From Bog-473 sp963730785 (GTDB lineage: Bacteria; Actinomycetota; Acidimicrobiia; Acidimicrobiales; RAAP-2), in the NCBI GenBank assembly GCA_963730785.1, contig CAVSTF010000010.1, positions 868,001 to 932,000 of the forward strand: DNA of 64,000 nt, in the 5' to 3' direction. The first letter of the stretch is position 1. Every line of letters begins with the position of its first letter. Position numbers and translations under genes: made by a program. Positions 59,251-64,000 of the stretch are shown piece by piece. The notes below the pieces were generated by a model. The model was not told where the DNA came from and made no database searches. It saw nothing but the letters and a program-made list of their open reading frames with translations.

Positions 59251-60396
59251 CTAGTCGTCAGGCGGTGGTCGCTGGTTCCGGAGGCGATTGTGAAAGCTGC
59301 AAAGCAGCTGACCGTTCTCTTGAGTGGTCTTGCCGTCCTTGGACCACTCTTGAATGTGGTCACCCTGGCAGCGTTCGACGGGTTCGTTGCAGAAGGGGTG
59401 GGTGCAGCGGCGATCCCGGATCTCAATCGCTCTTCTGGTGGCGCCGGTAAAGAATCGAGCGGTTTCGCTCACTTCGACCCGGCCATTGGGTTGGAAGACC
59501 ACCCGTTCGAAGTAGGCACGGTCCAGCCATTCGTACACGGTGCCCGGGGTCACCACGATGCCGTTTTCCAGTTCGCAGATGTGGTCGTGCAACTTGTCAT
59601 AGCCGATAAGAACGGAGAATCGCGGTTCAGGTCGGCGGCCGCCCGCAGGTGCGGTCCGGCTCCGCACCGCCATCTCCACCAACGCGTCGGCCCGGCGCTG
59701 GGCCGGGGTCCGACTGAGCTCATCGACCCGGGGATCACGGCCTAGGCGTGCTTTAGCCTCGGCCCAGTCGGCATCGAAGAGTTCGCTCTCCAGGCGATCA
59801 AGTTCATTGGCCACGATCGTCCCCGAAATCGGATCGAGACTGATCCGTCCCACGTGCATGCCGTCGGAAACGGGCGCCAGGTAGACGGCGCGCCGGTCGC
59901 GCTGCGCCGCCGCATTCGCTTCGGCGCCTTCCGGGTCAACCGACTGCTTGTAGTACTCGAGGTCCTGATGGAACTCGCCGAAGTTCTTGGTGGCGGCCTG
60001 GTCGACCAGGAGTTCCTGGTCCTTCGTCAATGCATCCTTGATGGGGGAATTGTGGACGGCCACGAACAGGTCGAGATGGGCCTCATTGATCTTCCCCTCC
60101 ATCAACGCTTCGGCCACGATCGGCAGATTCCGAAGGGCCCGCGCATGCTTGATGCGGCGACGGGACTCTTTGACTGGCTCCTTGAACTCGGTGCTGATCC
60201 AGTCGGCCGAGTTCTTGGCGCCGTCCGCCGCACCGGCGTCCCATTGATCGAACTCGCCGATTGACCGAATCTGTACCCCAAGAAGGCGTGTCATCTGCTG
60301 GTTGAACTCACGCAGGTGCCCGCCGTCGGCCAAGTACGCCGGATCGGCAGCCACGATGTCGTCGACCACGCCGACGAACCTTTCCATGAGATCCAT
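59251..60396 (-). CDS. HNH endonuclease with DUF222 domain (13E12 repeat type)
   Basis: An intact 381-residue protein of the DUF222-HNH family that is widespread in multicopy in actinobacteria. The DUF222 part covers about residues 30-290, with RRIKHARALRNLPIVAEALM. The C-terminal HNH site reads CTHPFCNEPVERCQGDHIQE, then NGQLLCSFHNRLRNQRPPP. The His, Asn and zinc Cys residues are in place, so nuclease activity is plausible. These genes move between genomes, but no repeats or insertion marks are seen at its ends. Confidence 0.9.
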   Translation of the reverse strand: MDLMERFVGVVDDIVAADPAYLADGGHLREFNQQMTRLLGVQIRSIGEFDQWDAGAADGAKNSADWISTEFKEPVKESRRRIKHARALRNLPIVAEALMEGKINEAHLDLFVAVHNSPIKDALTKDQELLVDQAATKNFGEFHQDLEYYKQSVDPEGAEANAAAQRDRRAVYLAPVSDGMHVGRISLDPISGTIVANELDRLESELFDADWAEAKARLGRDPRVDELSRTPAQRRADALVEMAVRSRTAPAGGRRPEPRFSVLIGYDKLHDHICELENGIVVTPGTVYEWLDRAYFERVVFQPNGRVEVSETARFFTGATRRAIEIRDRRCTHPFCNEPVERCQGDHIQEWSKDGKTTQENGQLLCSFHNRLRNQRPPPDD

Positions 60397-60538
60397 GGCT
60401 CCACTCTGACAGGGGGGTGTGACAACGAAAGGCCCAAATTCGCAGGTCAGACCCTAAAATTAAAAAATAAATCATGTACACAACACGCCCCAAGGCCGAC
60501 CGTTCTTGCGCCCGGGCGGCGGCCCTACGATCGGCACC

Positions 60539-61415
60539 ATGAGCCTTCAGCCGAGCCCGCAAGCCGACCAGCCGACCCCGCAGTCCGACAAAGCAGCCCA
60601 GTTCCTCGCCCTGCACACCCCGGGCAGCCCACTCCTGATGCCCAACGCATGGGACATCGGTTCGGCCAAGCTCTTCGAAGCCCTCAACATCAAAGCCATC
60701 GCCACCACCAGTGGCGGTTTTGCCGCCTCCCGCGGTCGGCTCGATGGCGCCATGTCCAAACACGAAGTCCTCGCCCACTCGCAAGAGCTCGCCACGGCCG
60801 TCGACCTTCCGGTCTCGGCCGATCTCGAGAACTGTTTCGCCCATGATCCCGAAGGTGTCGCCGCCACTATCGATGAAGCCATCGCCACCGGTCTGGCCGG
60901 CGGGTCGGTCGAGGACTTCACCGGCAAGACCAACGACGAGCGCGGCGACTACGCCGACCAACCCATTTACGAATTGGCGCAGGCCGCCGACCGGGTGAGA
61001 GCGGCAGCCGAGGCGGCTCACCGAGGTCCCGTGCACTTCGTGCTCACCGCCCGGGCCGAGAACTATCTCCACGGGCGGACGGACCTGGCCGACACCATCA
61101 AGCGGCTGCAGGCGTTTCAGGAGGCCGGGCGCCGATGTGCTCTTCGCGCCGGGCGTCGTCGACCCCAAGGAACTCGAGCAACTCATCAAGGCCGTCGACA
61201 TCCCGGTCAGCGTGCTGATGCTGCCCAACGGCCCCGATGTCAATGGGCTGGCCGAGCTCGGCGTGGCTCGCATCTCCGTCGGCGGGGCGGTGGCCGTTGC
61301 CGCCTACGGTGCCGCCATCAAGGCGATCACCGAGCTTCAGGAGCAGGGCACCGCGAGTTATTGGGAGCTCACGAAGAGCGCCCGCTCAACTATCTCGGCG
61401 GCGTTCACCCGCTAG
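60539..61415 (+). CDS. Isocitrate lyase/PEP mutase family protein
   Basis: A TIM-barrel enzyme of about 291 residues of the PEP mutase/isocitrate lyase superfamily, which acts on C-C or C-P bonds next to an enolisable acid. It begins MSLQPSPQADQPTPQSDKAA after an AT-rich upstream patch (60440-60480). Typical are LLMPNAWDIGSAKLFEALNI, IATTSGGFAASRG, LPVSADLENCF and VLMLPNGPDVNGLAELGVAR. One frame change near 61132. The substrate is uncertain; these short members are often called phosphonomutase-like or oxaloacetate decarboxylase-like. Confidence 0.85.
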
Positions 61416-61436
61416 CGGCCGCGAGCGACGCTAGCG
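61410..61436. terminator. Possible bidirectional terminator hairpin
   Basis: CGCTAGCG occurs at 61410-61417 and 61429-61436, able to form an 8-bp stem with an 11-nt loop, between convergent genes whose stops are at 61415 and 61431. No T-run follows, so this is only a structural candidate. Confidence 0.4.
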
Positions 61437-62458
61437 CCAGCCGAGCTCCGGTCCGATGACGTTCACGACGGAATCGAGCACGTGGGCGCAGTACGTCCAC
61501 GCCCAACTGATTCGGGATCGTGAGCAACAGCGTGTCGGCGGCGGCGATGGCCTCGTCCTCGGCCAGCTGCGCAATCAATGCTGACGGTTCACCGGCATAG
61601 GTCTTGCCGAAACGAGCGATCCCCCCATCGATATAGCCGACCTGGTCCTCCGACCGCCCCTCGTGTCCGAAGTACTGATGGTCCTGGTCGTTGATGATCG
61701 GGAAGATGCTGCGGCTGACCGAGACACGGGGCTCCCGGGTGTGGCCCGCTTCGGCCCAGGCCTTGCGGAACCGCTCGATCTGCTCGGCCTGCAGTTGATG
61801 GAACGGCACGCCGGTGTCCTCGGTCAGCAGCGTCGAGCTCATGAGATTCATGCCTTGCTGCGCCCGTCCACTCAGCGGTCTGTCGGCTGCCGGCACCCCA
61901 CCAGATCCGCTCGCGCAGACCTTCGGAGTGCGGCTCGACCCGCAGCAGTCCGGGCGGATTGGGGAACATCGGGCGCGGATTGGGCTCGGCGAATCCCCCA
62001 CCCTTCAACACTTCAAGAAACACCCGAGTGTGCTCACGGGCCATCTCGGCCCCGGCCGGATCGGCACCCTCGGCCGGCTCATGGCCGAAGTAGCGGAAGC
62101 CGTCAATGACCTGCTCGGGTGAGCCACGACTGATGCCCAGTTGCAGGCGACCGCCCGAGATGAGATCGGCCGCACCGGCATCCTCGGCCATATAGAGCGG
62201 GTTCTCGTAGCGCATGTCGATGACGCCGGTCCCGATTTCGATCTTGCTGGTGCGGGCACCGATGGCGGCCAACAGCGGGAACGGCGACGAGAGCTGGTTG
62301 GCGAAGTGGTGGACCCGGAAGTACGCCCCGTCCGCCCCGAGCTCTTCGGCGGCCACGGCCAGATCGATCGACTGCAGCAGGACGTCGGAAGCCGACCGGG
62401 CCTGCGAGTGCGGCGACGGCGTCCAGTGGCCGAACGAGAGGAATCCGATGCGTTTCAT
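61431..62458 (-). CDS. LLM class flavin-dependent oxidoreductase
   Basis: A bacterial luciferase-like flavin monooxygenase-fold protein of about 342 residues. It starts MKRIGFLSFGHWTPSPHSQA. Typical segments are VAAEELGADGAYFRVHHFAN, GTGVIDMRYENPLYMAEDAG, SGGRLQLGISRGSPEQV and the C-terminal LGVDYCAHVLDSVVNVIG. Frame changes fall near 61890 and 61500. The HHFA motif suggests the FMN/LLM branch, distinct from the F420-type gene at 6884. Substrate unknown. Confidence 0.85.
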
Positions 62459-62542
62459 GCCTGGTACAACACTTTTGGGGCCGAGTCTGTTCCTTACTCA
62501 TCGGTGAGGCGGCCTACATCGGCGAAGCCGGCGGCAGCCCAG

Positions 62543-63017
62543 TCAGTCCCGCAGCGCGACCGTGACCTCAATCTCGACGGCACCATCTCGGGGCAGCGCC
62601 GCCACGCCAACGGCCGAACGGGTATGGCGACCGGCCTCACCGAAGACGTCGAACAAGCATCTTGCTGGCCCCATCGATCACGGCCGGCTGCTCGTGGAAG
62701 TCGGGCGCCGAGGACACGAAGCCGGTCACGGTCAACACCCGCTCAATGCGGTCGAGGGAACCAAGTTCGGCCTGCAGGACAGCCAACGCATTCAAGGCAC
62801 ACACGGCCGCGGCCTCGCGACCCTGTTCGACGGTGACGTCATCGCCCAATCGGCCGAGACAGGTCAGCACACCATCGATGCGGGGCAACTGACCCGAGGT
62901 GCGGGCGATGCCGGCGTGGACCACCACCGAGTCGAGCGGGTCGTGCGGCGGGTGCGGCCCGTGCAGCGTCAGCCCGAGCTCGGCCAGCCGGGCCGAAATC
63001 TTTCCTTCGGAAGCCAT
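62543..63017 (-). CDS. RidA family protein (YjgF/UK114)
   Basis: An enamine/imine deaminase-like protein of about 157 residues. It begins MASEGKISARLAELGLTLHG. Family features are VHAGIARTSGQLP, GREAAAVCALNALAVLQAEL and, after a frame change near 62655, the end VFGEAGRHTRSAVGVAALPR. The conserved Arg of HTRSAVGV is the substrate-binding residue of active RidA proteins. This longer, divergent subfamily may have another substrate. It is 13 nt downstream of the aldolase gene. Confidence 0.85.
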
Positions 63018-63030
63018 CGGTCGTCAGGCC

Positions 63031-63672
63031 CTAGCGCATGTACGGGTAGACGCCGGCGAAGTTCTTGTTGACCTTCTCCGGCAACGGGTAAATGCTGCCC
63101 AGTTGCTTGGCGCCCCAAATGATCTGGGCGCTGCGCTCGACCAGGGCCGTGTTGTGCATGGCCTTCTTCATGTCGGTGGCCACCGCCACCATGCCGTGGT
63201 TGGCGATGAGACAGGCGCCCCGGTCTTCCAAGGCCTTCACGGCCTGCTCGGCCAAATCGGGCGAACCACTGGAGGCGTACTCGGTGCAACGGATGTCGCC
63301 ACCCAGGTAGACGGTGAACTCATCGATGCAGCTCGGGATGTCCTGATGGGCGACGGCGAACATGGTGGCGTAGACGGCATGGGAGTGGATGACGACGGCG
63401 ATGTCGTCGTAGGCGGCCAGGCAGGCCAGGTGGAGGTATTTCTCCGACGTCGGACTCTGATGGCCCGAGACCGTCTCACCCTCAGGATTGACGACGACAA
63501 TGTCCTCGAGCTCCATGATCCGGTAATCCAGCGACGACGGCGTGACGGCGATGTTGCCGTTCTCCATCCGGGCCGAGATGTTCCCGGACGTCCCTTCGAC
63601 CAGTCCCCGCTCCAGCAGTTCCTTGGCGGCGGCCAAAACCTGCTCCGGCGCGTTCTCAATGAAATTGGCCAT
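63031..63672 (-). CDS. Class II aldolase/adducin family protein
   Basis: An intact 213-residue zinc aldolase-like protein. Zinc ligands are in VVIHSHAVYATMFA and LIANHGMVAVA, with the phosphate/carboxylate-binding TSGNISARMENGNIAVTPSS at the N-terminus and a catalytic acid in PTSEKYLH. Relatives include L-fuculose- and rhamnulose-phosphate aldolases and decarboxylases, so substrate assignment is open. A copy of the shared operator lies between it and the divergent SDR. Confidence 0.88.
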   Translation of the reverse strand: MANFIENAPEQVLAAAKELLERGLVEGTSGNISARMENGNIAVTPSSLDYRIMELEDIVVVNPEGETVSGHQSPTSEKYLHLACLAAYDDIAVVIHSHAVYATMFAVAHQDIPSCIDEFTVYLGGDIRCTEYASSGSPDLAEQAVKALEDRGACLIANHGMVAVATDMKKAMHNTALVERSAQIIWGAKQLGSIYPLPEKVNKNFAGVYPYMR

Positions 63673-63733
63673 GTCGGGGTGCTCCTCACGACTTGTCGGG
63701 ACGTTCGAATGGTACAGCGTCGGCCGCCGACAC

Positions 63734-63747
63734 TGACACGGATGTCA
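63734..63747. promoter_or_regulatory. Candidate operator TGACAC-GGA-TGTCA
   Basis: A perfect TGACA-N4-TGTCA palindrome in the divergent promoter between the class II aldolase (start 63672) and the SDR (start 63781). Confidence 0.55.
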
Positions 63748-63780
63748 GGTAACGCCCGCACCGAGATACTCTCTGCGCCA

Positions 63781-64000
63781 TGGGACTTCTTGATGGCCGA
63801 TCAGCGGTAGTGACGGGGGCGGGACGAGGGATCGGGCGCGACATTGCCCTGTGCCTGGCCGCCGAGGGGGCCAAGGTCGTCGTCAACGATGTCGGTGTCA
63901 GCTTGGGCGGTGACGGCACGGGTGAGGACCCGGCCGCCGAGGTCTGCAAGGAGATTGAGGCGGCCGGCGGGAACGCCATCCCCAATCACGACTCGGTCAG
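63781..64000 (+). CDS. SDR family oxidoreductase, cut by window end
   Basis: The first 73 codons of a short-chain dehydrogenase. It begins MGLLDGRSAVVTGAGRGIGR with the cofactor-binding motif and continues CLAAEGAKVVVNDVGVSLGG. It is very close in design to the SDR at 14544 (MGILDGKIAIVTGSGHGIGR, VVINDLG). Both have the TGACA-N4-TGTCA element just upstream, so they are probably paralogues under one regulator. Confidence 0.87.

Noticed and set aside
59251..60396. DUF222-HNH gene as an intron-encoded or insertion element
   Set aside because: No terminal repeats, target duplication or interrupted neighbour gene is visible; the family is a common free-standing actinobacterial gene.
60405..60423. 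TGACA repeat upstream of the HNH gene as a further operator copy
   Set aside because: The two halves are direct repeats with 8-nt spacing, not the inverted TGACA-N4-TGTCA arrangement.

Overview
The window looks like a chromosomal segment of an uncultured high-GC actinobacterium, most likely of the class Acidimicrobiia. This is inferred from base composition, frequent GTG starts, F420/LLM-type oxidoreductases, many acyl-CoA and SDR enzymes, a DUF222-HNH endonuclease and an actinobacterial-type group 1h [NiFe]-hydrogenase. No rRNA, tRNA, CRISPR array or insertion sequence was seen. Many genes, including rlmN, hypD, hypE and hypF, are readable only by joining two to six reading frames. Because the breaks hit conserved genes of every kind and the joined protein is otherwise normal, I treat most as single-base sequence errors rather than pseudogenes. 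Coordinates of such genes span all frames.

Layout. 1-5 kb: two phospholipase C-like phosphoesterases, an amidohydrolase and an enoyl-CoA hydratase. 4.9-11 kb: small membrane and SIMPL proteins, SDR, LLM oxidoreductase, DUF3224, ABM monooxygenase, and an aldo/keto reductase divergent from a TetR regulator. 11-15.5 kb (minus strand): rlmN, a third phosphoesterase, an SCP-x-type thiolase and an SDR. 15.6-17.2 kb (minus): GAF-ANTAR regulator, YceI-like protein and a small glycine-rich protein. 17.4-20.5 kb: ADP-forming-type acyl-CoA synthetase and enoyl-CoA hydratase. 20.5-22.8 kb: membrane proteins and an SRPBCC protein. 22.8-29 kb (minus): a Liv-type ABC transporter whose two permeases are fused and whose two ATPases are fused, followed by a thiolase. 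29-36 kb: a fused two-domain CoA-transferase, TetR, SDR, TesB thioesterase, ureidoglycolate lyase-like protein, cupin, 2-hydroxyacid dehydrogenase and esterase.

The centrepiece is 36.1-56.2 kb, a self-contained H2-oxidation locus. HypB, a NiCoT nickel permease, ArsR and Fur family metal regulators and HypA come first. After a PAS protein, a YceI protein and a PadR regulator, a plus-strand run of about 17 tightly spaced genes encodes the hydrogenase small and large subunits, a NifU-like protein, DUF5947 and DUF6084 proteins, a large uncharacterised protein, the maturation protease, two tandem single-helix microproteins, another YceI protein, HypC, a glycine-rich small protein, HypD, HypF, a SIS-HypC (HupF-like) protein, a separate SIS protein and HypE. 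Nine gene junctions are 4-nt start/stop overlaps. Together they supply nickel, build the Fe(CN)2CO centre, process the large subunit and probably link the enzyme to electron acceptors. The family is known for oxidising atmospheric H2.

56-64 kb is general metabolism: RraA-like, ThuA-like, zinc alcohol dehydrogenase, VOC, HNH, PEP-mutase-like, LLM, RidA and class II aldolase genes, plus the start of another SDR.

A short palindrome, TGACAC-N3-TGTCA, recurs at seven gene starts across the window (amidohydrolase, two SDRs, acyl-CoA synthetase, CoA-transferase/TetR, ureidoglycolate lyase/cupin, alcohol dehydrogenase, aldolase). It is the best evidence here for a shared, apparently uncharacterised catabolic regulon.
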